Below are positions 7,492-16,985 of a DNA stretch of 53,694 nt, piece by piece. The position numbers and the translations under genes were made by a program. The notes beneath the pieces were generated by a model. The model ran no database searches. It worked only from the letters and a program-made list of their open reading frames with translations, and was not told the DNA's origin. Within the stretch, counting starts at the first letter, position 1. Every line of letters begins with the position of its first letter. This stretch comes from Curvibacter cyanobacteriorum (GTDB lineage Bacteria > Pseudomonadota > Gammaproteobacteria > Burkholderiales > Burkholderiaceae_C): assembly GCF_028649475.1 (NCBI RefSeq), contig NZ_JAQSIP010000016.1:1-53694 (forward strand), written 5' to 3'.

Positions 7492-10314
7492 TCAGCCGGT
7501 GTTGCGCAGGCCCGCGGCAATGCCGTTGATGGAAATGTGGATCCCGGTCTGCACACGCTCGTCGCCGCCCCCCGCGCGGTAGCGCCGCACCAGCTCGACC
7601 TGCAGGTGGTGCAGCGGGTCGATGTAAGGGAAACGGTGGCGAATCGATCGCGCCAGCGCCTCGTTGTGCGCGAGGCGCTGCTTGTCGCCGGTGATCAGGG
7701 TCAGCGCCTCGGCCGTGCGGTGCCATTCGCTCTCGATCGCCGCGAAAATCTTCTTGCGCAGGCGGCTGTCACTGACCAGCTCGGCGTAGCGCGAAGCCAG
7801 CGCCAGGTCGCTCTTGGCCAGCACCATGTCCATGTTGGACAACAGGGTGCGGAAGAATGGCCACTGGCGGTACATCTTCTGCAGCAGGGCCAGGGCCTCC
7901 TTGCGGCCGTCCTTGCCGGCGGGCGCGGGGCGGGCCAGGAAACCCTCCACCGCCGAACCAAAGCCATACCAGCCCGGCAGGGTCAGGCGGCACTGGCCCC
8001 AGCTGAAGCCCCAGGGGATGGCGCGCAGGTCTTCGATGCGCTGGCTGGCCTTGCGCGAGGCCGGACGCGAGCCGATGTTGAGCTCGGCGATCTCGCGGAT
8101 CGGGGTCGAGCCAAAGAAGTAATCGGTGAAGCCCGGGGTCTCGTACACCAGGGCCCGGTAAGCCCCCATGCTGGCCTGCGACAGCTCGGCCGCGGCCTGG
8201 TGGAAGGCCTTGGTGGCGGGCTTGGTCGGCTGCAGCAAAGTGGCCTCCAGGGTGGCCGCGACCAGGGTTTCGAGGTTGCGCCGACCGATCTCGGGGTTGG
8301 CGTACTTGGAGCCAATCACCTCGCCCTGTTCGGTCAGGCGGATCTGCCCGCGCACCGTGCCGGGCGGCTGCGCCAGGATGGCCTGGTAGCTCGGGCCGCC
8401 GCCACGCCCCACCGTGCCGCCGCGGCCGTGGAACATGCGCAGCTGGATGCCATGGCTGCCCGACAGCTCTTCAAACAGGTCGACCAGCGCGATCTCGGCG
8501 CGGTACAGCTCCCAGTTGCTGGTGAAGATGCCGCCGTCCTTGTTGCTGTCCGAGTAGCCCAGCATGATGTCTTGCTCGGCGCCACTGCGCTGCACCAGCT
8601 CGGCCATGCCGGGCAGCGCGTAGAACTCGCGCATGATGGGCGCGGCATTGCGCAGGTCGTCGATGGTCTCGAACAGCGGCACCACGATCAGGTCGCTGAC
8701 CGCGCCCGTGCCGGGCTCGCCCGACGGGTCCTGCAACAGGCCGCGCAGCAGGCCAACCTCTTTTTGCAACAGTTGCACTTCGAGCAGGTCGCTGACGGTT
8801 TCGGTGTGGCTGATGATGTAGTGGCGGATGGCCTCGTGGCCATAGCGCTCGCGCAGGCGGCGGGCGGCCTCAAAGATGGCCAGCTCGCCCTGGGTGTGGG
8901 CCGAGTACTGGGCTCCCATCACGCGCAGCGGGCGCGCGTCGTTGAGCAGCTTGACCAGCAAGGCGCGCTTGGCGGCTTCCTCAAGGCGGCTGTAATCGGG
9001 TTCGATGCGCGCCGTGGCCAGCAACTCGGCCACCACTTCTTCGTGCTTGTCCGAGCTCTGGCGCAGGTCGACCGTGGCCAGGTGGAAGCCAAACACCTCG
9101 ACCGCGCGGATCAGCGGGTGCAAACGGCCATTGACCAGCGACTCGCCGTGGTGGGCGCGCAGCGAGGCCTCGATGACGCGCAGGTCCGCCAGGAAAGCCG
9201 CCGCGTTGACATAGGCGTTCTGCGGCGCCACGGCGTGGCGGGCGGCCTCGCCCCCGGTCAGCTCGCGCAGGCTGGCGGCCAGTCGCGCATAAATGCCGGT
9301 CAGGGCACGGCGGTAGGGCTCGTCGAGGCGGTGTTCGTTGCTGTCGGGCGAGCTGTTGGCCAGCGCCTGCATCTCGGGCGTGACGCCGACCAGGCGCGCC
9401 GACATCGACAGTTCGCCGCCCAGGTAGTGCACCTCGGTCAGGTAGTGGCGCAAGGCCACTTCGGCCTGGCGCTTGAGTGCGTACTCCAGCGTGGCGGCGC
9501 TGACATTGGGGTTGCCGTCGCGGTCGCCGCCAATCCACTGACCCATGCGGAAAAAGCTGGCCACCGGGTGGTTGCCCAGTTCGCGCTCGAGGTCGGCGTA
9601 GAGCTTGGGGATCTCGCGCAGGAAGGTGGCTTCGTAGTAGCTCAGCGCGTTTTCAATTTCATCGGCCACGGTGAGCTTGGAGAAGCGCAACAGGCGCGTG
9701 TGCCACAGCTGCATCACCCGGGCGCGCAGCAGGGCCTCGTTGGCGGCCAGCTCGCGCGGGGTCAGCGCGTCCTTGGAGGTGTTGTAGAGCTGGGCCCGCA
9801 CCTTGATGTCGTCGCGCGCGGTCAGCAACTGGGCGATGTCGCGCTCGGCGTCCAGGATGCTCTTGCGCTGCACTTCGGTCGGGTGCGCGGTGAGCACCGG
9901 CGACACATAGCTCTGCGCCAGCGTCTGCGAGATGGTCTTGGGCGCGATGCCGGCCCAGCGCAGGCGCGCCAGGGCGACTTCGATGCTGCCCTCCTGGGTG
10001 TCGCCCGCGCGCTCGTGCACGGCGCGCCGGCGGATGTGGTGGCGGTCCTCGGCCAGATTGGCCAGGTGACTGAAGTAGGTGAAGGCGCGGATCACGCTCA
10101 CGGTCTGGTCGCCGCTGAGCGACTTGAGCAGCTTCTTGAGCGCACGGTCGGCGTCCTGGTCGGCGTCGCGCCGGAAGGCCACCGACAGCTTGCGCACCTG
10201 TTCGACCAGCTCATAGGCCTCGACGCCTTCCTGCTCCCGAATCACGTCCCCCAGAATGCGCCCCAACAGGCGGATGTCGTCAATCAGGGGCTGGTCCTTG
10301 TCGGAACGTTTCAT
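7492..10314 (-). CDS. ppc: Phosphoenolpyruvate carboxylase
   Basis: 940 residues from the ATG at 10314, which is preceded by GGAG eight bases upstream; a frame reaching 10407 adds a non-conserved, Pro-rich N-terminus. The enzyme carboxylates PEP to oxaloacetate to refill the TCA cycle. Active-site segments are [12 protein letters not shown] with His144, [10 protein letters not shown] with Lys592, and [14 protein letters not shown] (about 628-641). The C-terminus ends in the family's invariant [11 protein letters not shown]. It is divergent from hemC with 125 bases between the starts, and ends at a strong terminator. Confidence 0.97.
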   Translation of the reverse strand: MKRSDKDQPLIDDIRLLGRILGDVIREQEGVEAYELVEQVRKLSVAFRRDADQDADRALKKLLKSLSGDQTVSVIRAFTYFSHLANLAEDRHHIRRRAVHERAGDTQEGSIEVALARLRWAGIAPKTISQTLAQSYVSPVLTAHPTEVQRKSILDAERDIAQLLTARDDIKVRAQLYNTSKDALTPRELAANEALLRARVMQLWHTRLLRFSKLTVADEIENALSYYEATFLREIPKLYADLERELGNHPVASFFRMGQWIGGDRDGNPNVSAATLEYALKRQAEVALRHYLTEVHYLGGELSMSARLVGVTPEMQALANSSPDSNEHRLDEPYRRALTGIYARLAASLRELTGGEAARHAVAPQNAYVNAAAFLADLRVIEASLRAHHGESLVNGRLHPLIRAVEVFGFHLATVDLRQSSDKHEEVVAELLATARIEPDYSRLEEAAKRALLVKLLNDARPLRVMGAQYSAHTQGELAIFEAARRLRERYGHEAIRHYIISHTETVSDLLEVQLLQKEVGLLRGLLQDPSGEPGTGAVSDLIVVPLFETIDDLRNAAPIMREFYALPGMAELVQRSGAEQDIMLGYSDSNKDGGIFTSNWELYRAEIALVDLFEELSGSHGIQLRMFHGRGGTVGRGGGPSYQAILAQPPGTVRGQIRLTEQGEVIGSKYANPEIGRRNLETLVAATLEATLLQPTKPATKAFHQAAAELSQASMGAYRALVYETPGFTDYFFGSTPIREIAELNIGSRPASRKASQRIEDLRAIPWGFSWGQCRLTLPGWYGFGSAVEGFLARPAPAGKDGRKEALALLQKMYRQWPFFRTLLSNMDMVLAKSDLALASRYAELVSDSRLRKKIFAAIESEWHRTAEALTLITGDKQRLAHNEALARSIRHRFPYIDPLHHLQVELVRRYRAGGGDERVQTGIHISINGIAAGLRNTG

Positions 10315-10439
10315 GCGTCGGTCTCCATGGGTGTAGCGGGCGCTCAATGGCGGGCCACGCCGGGGCTCGGGCGGGGCTGGCGTGGTGCGGGGCATGCTAG
10401 CATCCAAGGCCCCTCCAAGATTACAAAAAGGTTACGACC

Positions 10440-11375
10440 TTGAGCAAGCCAGCCTTCCCCATTGTGATAGCCACCCGAGAGAGCCGACTGGCCTTGTGGC
10501 AAGCAGAACATGTGAAGGCGCGACTGCAAGCGCTGGGCCACCCGGTGACCCTGCTGGGCATGACCACCAAGGGCGACCAGATCCTGGACCGCTCGCTGTC
10601 CAAGGTCGGCGGCAAGGGCCTGTTCGTCAAAGAACTTGAAGTGGCACTCGAAGAATGCCGTGCTGACATCGCCGTGCACTCGCTCAAAGACGTGCCCATG
10701 GACCTGCCCGAAGGCTTTGAACTCGCCTGCGTGATGGAACGCGAAGACCCGCGCGACGCCTTTGTCTCGCCGCAGTACGCCACGCTGCAGGACCTGCCCG
10801 AGGGCGCCGTGGTCGGCACCTCCAGCCTGCGCCGCACCGTGCTGCTGCGCGCACTGCGCCCCGACCTGCGCATCGAGCCGCTGCGGGGCAACCTGGACAC
10901 CCGCCTCAAGAAGCTCGACGACGGCCACTACGCCGGCATCGTGCTGGCCGCAGCGGGTCTCAAACGCCTGGGCCTGGGCGCCCGCATCCGCCACGAATTC
11001 GCCCCCGACAGCATGCTGCCCGCCGCGGGCCAAGGGGCTCTGGGCATCGAGATCCGCAGTGGCCGACCTGAACTGCGCGCCGCGCTGGCACCGCTGGCCG
11101 ACACCACCAGCTGGCTCACCGTGACCGCCGAGCGCGCGGTCAGCCGTGCCATGGGGGGCAGCTGCTCGATGCCGCTGGCCGCCCACGGCCAATGGCAGGG
11201 CGAGGAGCTGGTGCTGCGGGCCGCCTGGGGCGAACCCGACAGCGCCTCGACGGCCCTGATCCGCGCCAGCAGCCGCCGACCCGTGACCGACCTCGCCAGC
11301 GCGGCCGACCTGGGCGACGAAGTCGCCGAGCTGCTGCTGGCCGCCGGTGCCCGCCGCGCCACGCCCAACGCCTGA
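10440..11375 (+). CDS. hemC: Hydroxymethylbilane synthase (porphobilinogen deaminase)
   Basis: 311 residues beginning with a TTG codon at 10440, preceded by AAAAAGG; the next residues ([20 protein letters not shown]) fit the family N-terminus. It polymerises four porphobilinogens into hydroxymethylbilane. Catalytic Asp84 is in HSLKDVPMD and the dipyrromethane cofactor cysteine is Cys242 in [10 protein letters not shown]. It is the first gene of a hemC-hemD-hemX-hemY run, all on the plus strand. Confidence 0.96.
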   Translation: MSKPAFPIVIATRESRLALWQAEHVKARLQALGHPVTLLGMTTKGDQILDRSLSKVGGKGLFVKELEVALEECRADIAVHSLKDVPMDLPEGFELACVMEREDPRDAFVSPQYATLQDLPEGAVVGTSSLRRTVLLRALRPDLRIEPLRGNLDTRLKKLDDGHYAGIVLAAAGLKRLGLGARIRHEFAPDSMLPAAGQGALGIEIRSGRPELRAALAPLADTTSWLTVTAERAVSRAMGGSCSMPLAAHGQWQGEELVLRAAWGEPDSASTALIRASSRRPVTDLASAADLGDEVAELLLAAGARRATPNA

Positions 11376-11449
11376 GCGGCGGTGCGCCGGTCGCCGCCAC
11401 GCACGTTGCAGCCCCAGCCGACCCGGCCCCGAATCCCCGGCCCCCGCCC

Positions 11450-12334
11450 ATGACCGCCCCCCCCGCGCCCCGCGCCCGGCCCCGTGTGCTCGTCACGCGG
11501 CCCGAGCCCGAGGCCAGCGCCTGGGCGCGCGCCCTGCTTGAGCGGGGCCTGGACGCGGTCGCCCTGCCGCTGATCGAGATCGCCGCGCCGCGCCAGCCTG
11601 CGGCCCAAGGCTGCGCCGGCGCCCCAGCCAATGCCCTCACCAATGTCCCTGCCAACGTCCCCGCTGGCGCGCCCCTGAGCGCCCCGGTGCGCGCGCTGAT
11701 GTTTGTCAGCGGCAACGCGGTGCAGCATTACTTCCAGTCGACGCCCGGCGCGCTGGCCGCGCTGGCCGAGCGCCGTTGCTGGGCCCCCGGACCGGGCACG
11801 GCGCGGGCCCTGCGGGCCGCCGGCGTGCCCGAACACCTGATCGACACCCCCAACGCCGAGGCACGCCAGTTCGACTCGGAGCACCTGTGGCAACAGGTCC
11901 AGCACCAGGTCCAGCCCGGCGACCAGGTGCTGATCGTGCGCGGTGTGGATGCCCCGGCCGAGGCCGATAGCCCGCTGCCCGCCGAGCGCGCAGGCAGCGG
12001 CTCGGGCCGTGAATGGTTGAGCCAGCGCGTGCGCGAGGCCGGTGGCCAGGTGGCCCACCAGGTGGTCTATGAACGCCGCCCGCCGGCCGCAGACCCCGCC
12101 CGGCAAGCGCTGGCACGGGCCGCGGCCAGCGATGGCAGCTGGTGGTTGTTCAGCAGCTCCGAGGCGGTGCGCAACCTGCAGGCCTGGCTGCCCGGACAAC
12201 GCTGGGGGTCGGCCCGGGCCCTGGTCACCCACCCGCGCATTGGCGAGGCCGCCACGGCCGCCGGATTTGCCCAGGTGCAAGCCACCCGTCCGACACTGGA
12301 AGACGTGGCGGCGTCGATAGAATCCACAGCATGA
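11450..12334 (+). CDS. hemD: Uroporphyrinogen-III synthase with a repetitive linker insertion
   Basis: 294 residues. It closes hydroxymethylbilane into uroporphyrinogen III. The bilobal fold is seen in PRVLVTRPEPEASAWARALLERGLDAVALPLIEIA at the start, MFVSGNAVQHYF, the central VLIVRG, the second-domain WWLFSSSEAVRNL, and the terminal TLEDVAASIES. Sequence is poorly conserved in this family, so context between hemC and hemX matters. Residues 56-75 are a low-complexity run of five four-residue units (AGAP, ANAL, TNVP, ANVP, AGAP), lengthening a linker before MFVSGNAV. Its stop overlaps the hemX start by four bases. Confidence 0.92.
   Translation: MTAPPAPRARPRVLVTRPEPEASAWARALLERGLDAVALPLIEIAAPRQPAAQGCAGAPANALTNVPANVPAGAPLSAPVRALMFVSGNAVQHYFQSTPGALAALAERRCWAPGPGTARALRAAGVPEHLIDTPNAEARQFDSEHLWQQVQHQVQPGDQVLIVRGVDAPAEADSPLPAERAGSGSGREWLSQRVREAGGQVAHQVVYERRPPAADPARQALARAAASDGSWWLFSSSEAVRNLQAWLPGQRWGSARALVTHPRIGEAATAAGFAQVQATRPTLEDVAASIESTA
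11615..11674 (+). repeat. In-frame 12-bp-period repeat inside hemD
   Basis: Five 12-base units code for the four-residue repeats AGAP, ANAL, TNVP, ANVP and AGAP. The period keeps the reading frame, as expected if slippage in coding sequence is tolerated only in multiples of three. Confidence 0.75.
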
Positions 12335-13470
12335 GTTCCGAGCCCTCGATCGCCCCTTCGCCCAGCCCCGCCCCCGAGGCCGCTGCCAGCCCCGCGCCGA
12401 CCGTGCCCCCCGCCGGCAGCGCGACGCCCCAGCGCCTGGGTCAGCCGCTGACCTGGGCCGCCCTGGCTGTGGCCGGTGTCGCCTTGCTGGCCAGCGTGTC
12501 GCTGTGGCAACGCCTGGGCCACCTGCAAGAGCAACTGGCCCGCCAAAGCGCAGACAGCGGCAGCCAGGCGGTCGAAGCGCGCACCCTGGCACGCCAGGCC
12601 CAAGAACTGGCACGCGACGCCACCGCCCGCGTCACGCTCAACGAAACCCGGCTCAGCGAAGTTGCCCTGCAGCGCACCCAGCTCGAGGAGCTGATGCAAA
12701 GCCTGTCGCGCTCGCGCGACGAAAACCTGGTGGTGGACATCGAGTCCGCCCTGCGCCTGGCCCAACAGCAAGCCCAGCTGACCGGCAGCGTCGAGCCGCT
12801 GCTGGCGGCCCTCAAGACCGCTGAACAGCGCATCGCGCGTGCTGCCCAACCGCGCTTGGCGCCGCTGCAACGGGCGATCCAGCACGACACCGACCGCATC
12901 AAGACCGCCAGCGTCACCGACACGCCCGGCCTGCTGTCCCGCCTGGACGAACTGGCCCGCCTGGTGGACGAGCTGCCGGTGCTCAACGCCGTGGCCCAGG
13001 TGCCGGGCAACCGCCCCCTGTCCGCGCCGCCCGCCCCGGGCGCCGCCGCGGGTGCGGCCAAGCCCGCCGGCACCGGGGCTGCCAGTGCGGCCCAGGACTG
13101 GTGGGAAAACGCGCTCTACAAGGGCTGGGGCCTGGTGCGCGACGAGCTGCGCAACCTGGTGCGGGTCAGCCGCATCGACCAGCCCGAGGCCGCACTGCTG
13201 GCCCCCGAACAAAGCTTTTTCCTGCGCGAGAACCTCAAGCTCAAGCTGCTGAATGCGCGCCTGGGCGTGCTGGCCCGGCAGACCGAGTCGGCCCGCGCCG
13301 ACCTGGCCGCGGCGTCGGTGCTGATCAACAAGTACTTTGACCCCGCCTCGCGCCGCACCCAGGTGGCCGCCACCTTGCTGCAGCAGCTGCAGGGCCAGTT
13401 GCGCGCGGTCGAGTTGCCGCGCCTCGATGAAACCCTGACCGCGCTGGCCACCGCCGCCGCGGGCCGCTGA
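12331..13470 (+). CDS. hemX: HemX-family membrane protein of the heme operon
   Basis: 379 residues. An Ala/Pro-rich N-terminus (about 1-30) is followed by one membrane helix (LTWAALAVAGVALLASVSLW, about 36-55) and a long coiled-coil periplasmic part, the layout of HemX. Although often labelled uroporphyrinogen-III C-methyltransferase, this family lacks the methyltransferase domain, and none is seen here. It probably organises heme-pathway enzymes at the membrane with HemY. The ATG overlaps the hemD stop (ATGA), and hemY follows after 13 bases. Confidence 0.88.
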   Translation: MSSEPSIAPSPSPAPEAAASPAPTVPPAGSATPQRLGQPLTWAALAVAGVALLASVSLWQRLGHLQEQLARQSADSGSQAVEARTLARQAQELARDATARVTLNETRLSEVALQRTQLEELMQSLSRSRDENLVVDIESALRLAQQQAQLTGSVEPLLAALKTAEQRIARAAQPRLAPLQRAIQHDTDRIKTASVTDTPGLLSRLDELARLVDELPVLNAVAQVPGNRPLSAPPAPGAAAGAAKPAGTGAASAAQDWWENALYKGWGLVRDELRNLVRVSRIDQPEAALLAPEQSFFLRENLKLKLLNARLGVLARQTESARADLAAASVLINKYFDPASRRTQVAATLLQQLQGQLRAVELPRLDETLTALATAAAGR

Positions 13471-13483
13471 GGAGGCCCGCCCC

Positions 13484-14764
13484 ATGCGCGCAGCCCTTTG
13501 GTTCCTGGCCCTGTTCGGCGTGGCCGTCGCGGTGGCCCTGTTCGCCGGCAACAACCAGGGCACGGTGACCGTGTTCTGGCCGCCCTACCGCGTTGACCTG
13601 TCGCTCAACATGGTGCTGCTCCTGCTGGTGGGCAGTTTTGTTGTCCTGCACGCGGCCCTGCAAGCCCTGGCCGCCTTGTTCGAGATGCCGCAACAGGCCC
13701 GCCGTTGGCGCCTGCAACAGAAAGAACGCGCCATGTATGGCGCCCTGCTCGACGGCCTGACCCACCTGTTGTCGGGCCGCTTTGTGCGCGCCAGCAAGGC
13801 CGCCGAAGCGGCACTGGCCCAAGAGCAATCGCTGCAAGGCACGGCCCAATACAACGGCCCCGGCACCCAGCTGCGCACCCTGGCCCACCTGGTGGCCGCC
13901 GATGGCGCGCATGCGCTGCAAGACCGCAGCCGCCGTGACGAGCACCTGGTGCAAGCCCTGGCCGAGACCGCGACGCGCCAGAACGCCCAGTCGGCCGAGC
14001 TGCACGAAGGCGCGCTGCTGCGCAGCGCGCGCTGGACCCTCGACGACCGCGACGCCACGGGCGCACTGGCCCGACTCGAGGAACTGCCCCACGGCGCGGC
14101 CCGCCGCACCATCGCGCTGCGCACCCGACTCAAAGCCGCCCGGCTGGCCGGACAGAACCGCGAAGCCCTGGAAACCGCCCGCCTGCTGGCGAAGCACCGC
14201 GCCTTCTCGGCCAGCGCGGCGCAAAGCATCGTGCGCGGCCTGGCCACCGACCTGCTCAACGGCGCCCACGACCCGACCCAACTGCAACAAGTCTGGCAAG
14301 ACCTGGATGCACAAGAGCGCCAAATGCCCGAACTGGCCCTGCACGCCGCGCAGCGCCTGACGCGCCTGGGTGGCGACGACGGCCTTGCCCGGGCCTGGCT
14401 GCTGCCGGTGTGGGAGCGCATGGTGAGCCTGCCCGATGCGCTGCCCGAGCACCTGCAACAGCGCCTGATCGAGGCCTTGGAGTCCAGCATGGAATCCCTG
14501 GACGCGAACTGGCTGGCCCGCATCGAAACCGCCCACAAGGCCAACCCACGCCACGCAGGACTGCAGTACCTGGCGGGGATGGCCTGCCTGAAGCGCCAGC
14601 TGTGGGGCAAATCGCAGCAGCTGCTGACCCAAGCCACCCACCACCTCGAAGCCGGCGTGTTGCGCCGCAACGCCTGGCGCGCCCTGGCCCTGCTGGCCGA
14701 GCAGCGCGACGACGCCGACGCCGCGGCCCAGGCCTGGAAACTGGCCGCCCTGAGCGGCCCCTGA
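13484..14764 (+). CDS. hemY: Heme biosynthesis-associated TPR protein HemY
   Basis: 426 residues. Two N-terminal membrane helices (about 3-22 and 40-64) surround the short conserved loop NNQGTVTVFWPPYRVDLSLN, followed by helical TPR-like repeats (for example ASKAAEAALAQEQSLQGT and LAGMACLKRQLWGKSQQLLTQA). This is the proteobacterial HemY of hemCDXY operons, unrelated to the Gram-positive oxidase of the same name. A strong GAGGAGG-type ribosome site (TGAGGAGGCC) precedes the ATG. Its exact role in late heme synthesis is not settled. Confidence 0.92.
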   Translation: MRAALWFLALFGVAVAVALFAGNNQGTVTVFWPPYRVDLSLNMVLLLLVGSFVVLHAALQALAALFEMPQQARRWRLQQKERAMYGALLDGLTHLLSGRFVRASKAAEAALAQEQSLQGTAQYNGPGTQLRTLAHLVAADGAHALQDRSRRDEHLVQALAETATRQNAQSAELHEGALLRSARWTLDDRDATGALARLEELPHGAARRTIALRTRLKAARLAGQNREALETARLLAKHRAFSASAAQSIVRGLATDLLNGAHDPTQLQQVWQDLDAQERQMPELALHAAQRLTRLGGDDGLARAWLLPVWERMVSLPDALPEHLQQRLIEALESSMESLDANWLARIETAHKANPRHAGLQYLAGMACLKRQLWGKSQQLLTQATHHLEAGVLRRNAWRALALLAEQRDDADAAAQAWKLAALSGP

Positions 14765-14932
14765 CGCGGACCGCCCCCTGCCCGCGGGCGCTCCATCAAT
14801 TCAATTTTTTTGAATCGAAGCGTCAATCAAGCTGAAACCCCGGCCCGGGGCGGTTTTCTACACTGAGCGCAGTTCAGGAACTTGTTGCACATCAACGAGT
14901 CCCACTCCGAAAATGTAAACAACAGGTTCTCC

Positions 14933-15508
14933 ATGACTGCCAGCGTTTCAAATTCGCTCCAACCTGCCGCCCGCTACAGCGGTGTGGCCATGCTCCTGCA
15001 CTGGGTGCTGGGCCTGGCCTTGATCGGCTTGTTCTGCGTCGGTCTCTACATGACCGAGCTGCCCTTCTCCCCCCAACGCCTGAAGCTCTACAACTGGCAC
15101 AAATGGGCTGGCATCACGCTGCTGGCACTGTCGGTGCTGCGTTTGCTGTGGCGCCTGACGCACCGCCCGCCGGCCCTGCCCCACGCGGTGGAAGACGCCA
15201 TGCCCGCCTGGCAACGTGCGGCCCACCATGGCACCCACCACCTCTTGTATGGGCTGTTCTTTGCCGTGCCCTTGCTGGGCTGGGCCTACAGCTCGGCTGC
15301 CGGCTTCCCGATCGTGCTGTTTGGCCAGTTCCCGCTGCCGGACTTCATTGGTGCCGACAAGGCCCTGGCCGAGTTGATCAAACCCTGGCACGCGGCCAGC
15401 GCCTGGGCCCTGGCGGCCCTGGCCGGTCTGCACATTGCGGCCGCGCTGAAGCACCAGATCATCGACCGCGACGGCCTCATCAGCCGCATGCTGCCAGGCC
15501 GCGGCTGA
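14933..15508 (+). CDS. Cytochrome b561-family membrane protein
   Basis: 191 residues with four membrane helices. Histidines fitting heme ligands occur in AMLLHWVLG, YNWHKWAG, HHGTHHLLYG and LHIAAALKHQ, the pattern of bacterial CybB. Such proteins move electrons between quinol and the periplasm, in some cases quenching superoxide. I used the ATG at 14933, which gives a short cytoplasmic lead before the first helix; a frame from 14882 would add residues from a TTG. Two YceI genes follow closely on the same strand, a common association. Confidence 0.9.
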   Translation: MTASVSNSLQPAARYSGVAMLLHWVLGLALIGLFCVGLYMTELPFSPQRLKLYNWHKWAGITLLALSVLRLLWRLTHRPPALPHAVEDAMPAWQRAAHHGTHHLLYGLFFAVPLLGWAYSSAAGFPIVLFGQFPLPDFIGADKALAELIKPWHAASAWALAALAGLHIAAALKHQIIDRDGLISRMLPGRG

Positions 15509-15589
15509 CGCCGTGCCCACTGGCCCATCCCACCCTTTCTTGACCTTTTCATTCACGCGGCCTGCTGAGGCCGCCACAGGAGTCTTGTC

Positions 15590-16168
15590 ATGACCTTGAT
15601 CCCCTTGCGCACTGCCGCAACCGTTGCCTTGTTGGGCTTTGGCCTGCTGGGCCAAGCCGCCCACGCCGACCAGAAGCTGGTGCCGGCGCAAAGCGAAATC
15701 GTGTTCGTCAGCAAGCAGATGGGTGTGCCCGTCGAAGGCCGCTTCAAGAAGTTCGACGCCCAGATCGCGTTCGACCCGGCCAAGCCGGAAGCCGCCAAGA
15801 TCGCCATGACGGTGGACATCGCCAGCGCCACGCTGGGCGTGCCGGAGAGCGACGCCGAACTGCCCAAGGCCCCCTGGTTCAACACCGCCAAGTTTCCGCA
15901 AGCCACTTTCCAGTCGACCTCGGCCAAGGGCCTGGGCGGCGGCAAGTTTGAGATCGCGGGCAAGCTGACCATCAAGGGCAACGCACAGGACGTGCGCTTC
16001 CCGATCACGTTGACCCAAAGTGGCGCCAACACGGTGGCCACCGGCGTGCTGCCGATCAAGCGCCTGGCCTTCAAGATTGGTGAAGGCGAATGGGCCGACA
16101 CCGGCATGGTCGCCGACGACGTGCAAGTCAAGTTCAAGTTCGCCCTGAGCGGCGTGGGCAAGTTCTGA
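15590..16168 (+). CDS. YceI-family periplasmic lipid-binding protein (first copy)
   Basis: 192 residues with a signal sequence (cleavage after AAHA, about residue 25). The mature part has the YceI pattern: an N-terminal QSEIVFVSKQMGVPVEGRFKKFDAQIAFDP, PWFNTAKFPQATFQST, and a terminal DDVQVKFKFALS strand. The fold is a lipocalin-like barrel that binds polyisoprenoids. AGGAG lies shortly before the ATG. It forms a unit with the b561 gene and a second YceI gene. Confidence 0.92.
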   Translation: MTLIPLRTAATVALLGFGLLGQAAHADQKLVPAQSEIVFVSKQMGVPVEGRFKKFDAQIAFDPAKPEAAKIAMTVDIASATLGVPESDAELPKAPWFNTAKFPQATFQSTSAKGLGGGKFEIAGKLTIKGNAQDVRFPITLTQSGANTVATGVLPIKRLAFKIGEGEWADTGMVADDVQVKFKFALSGVGKF

Positions 16169-16242
16169 GCCCCCACCCGCCCCGAGTGATCGGTTTCGTT
16201 TTTTTCCCCTGCTGTTCTTTGTCCTCAACTGGAGTTTCAACC

Positions 16243-16818
16243 ATGCGTTCTACCCTCATCGCTCTGGCCGCTTTGGCCGCCCTGTCTTCTGGCGTGGCCC
16301 AAGCCGAACCCGCGACCTATGCGATCGACCCGACCCACACCTTTGCCAACTTCGAAATCAGCCACTTTGGCGCCGCCATGAACCGGGGCCGTTTCGACAA
16401 GAAGGAAGGCTCGGTGCAGCTGGACAAGGCCGCCAAGACCGGCAAGGTGGAAATCACTTTCGAAACCGCTTCGATCAACACCGGCACCCCGGGCTTTGAC
16501 AAGCACCTGCAAAGCGCTGACCTGTTCAACGCGGCCCAGTTCCCGACCTTCAAGTTCGTCAGCGACAAGTTCACCTTCAACGGCGACAAAGTCACCGAAG
16601 TGGCTGGCACGCTGACCCTGCTGGGCAAGACCAACCCCGTCACCCTGAAGGCCAACCAGTTCAACTGCTACCAAAGCCCGATGCTCAAGCGCGAAGTCTG
16701 CGGCGGCGACTTCGAAGCCACCATCGACCGCACCCAATGGGGCATGAACTACGGCGTGGACTGGGGTTTCGCCAAGAACGTGCTGCTGCGCCTGCAAGTC
16801 GAAGCCGTCAAGCAGTAA
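16243..16818 (+). CDS. YceI-family periplasmic lipid-binding protein (second copy)
   Basis: 191 residues, signal cleavage after AQA (about residue 21). YceI signatures are YAIDPTHTFANFEISHFGAAMNRGRFDKKEGSV, DLFNAAQFPTFKFVSDKF and DRTQWGMNYG. This copy keeps the DPTHT and DRTQWGMNYG motifs lacking in the first copy, so the two have diverged and probably bind different ligands. TGGAG lies eight bases before the ATG. A strong terminator follows at 16891. Confidence 0.94.
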   Translation: MRSTLIALAALAALSSGVAQAEPATYAIDPTHTFANFEISHFGAAMNRGRFDKKEGSVQLDKAAKTGKVEITFETASINTGTPGFDKHLQSADLFNAAQFPTFKFVSDKFTFNGDKVTEVAGTLTLLGKTNPVTLKANQFNCYQSPMLKREVCGGDFEATIDRTQWGMNYGVDWGFAKNVLLRLQVEAVKQ

Positions 16819-16890
16819 GGGTCAGCCCACGGGCGGACGCCCACCGGTGGCCCAGCCGCCGGTAGGCCCCACAGCCCCACCGGCCCCATA

Positions 16891-16928
16891 GCCCTTGTGC
16901 CTCCCCCGGAAGGCACAAGGGCTTTTTT
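16891..16928 (+). terminator. Terminator of the b561-YceI operon
   Basis: GCCCTTGTGCCT and AGGCACAAGGGC form a 12-bp stem with a short loop, followed by a run of six T. Confidence 0.95.
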
Positions 16929-16985
16929 CATGCACGCCGGAGCCACCACCGGGCGCGCACCTCACCCAGGCGACAAACTGCGGCC

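Noticed and set aside
7012-10443. 1143-codon plus-strand open frame antisense to ppc
   Set aside because: Length results from GC-rich third positions of ppc; the sense strand encodes a full PEP carboxylase with all motifs.
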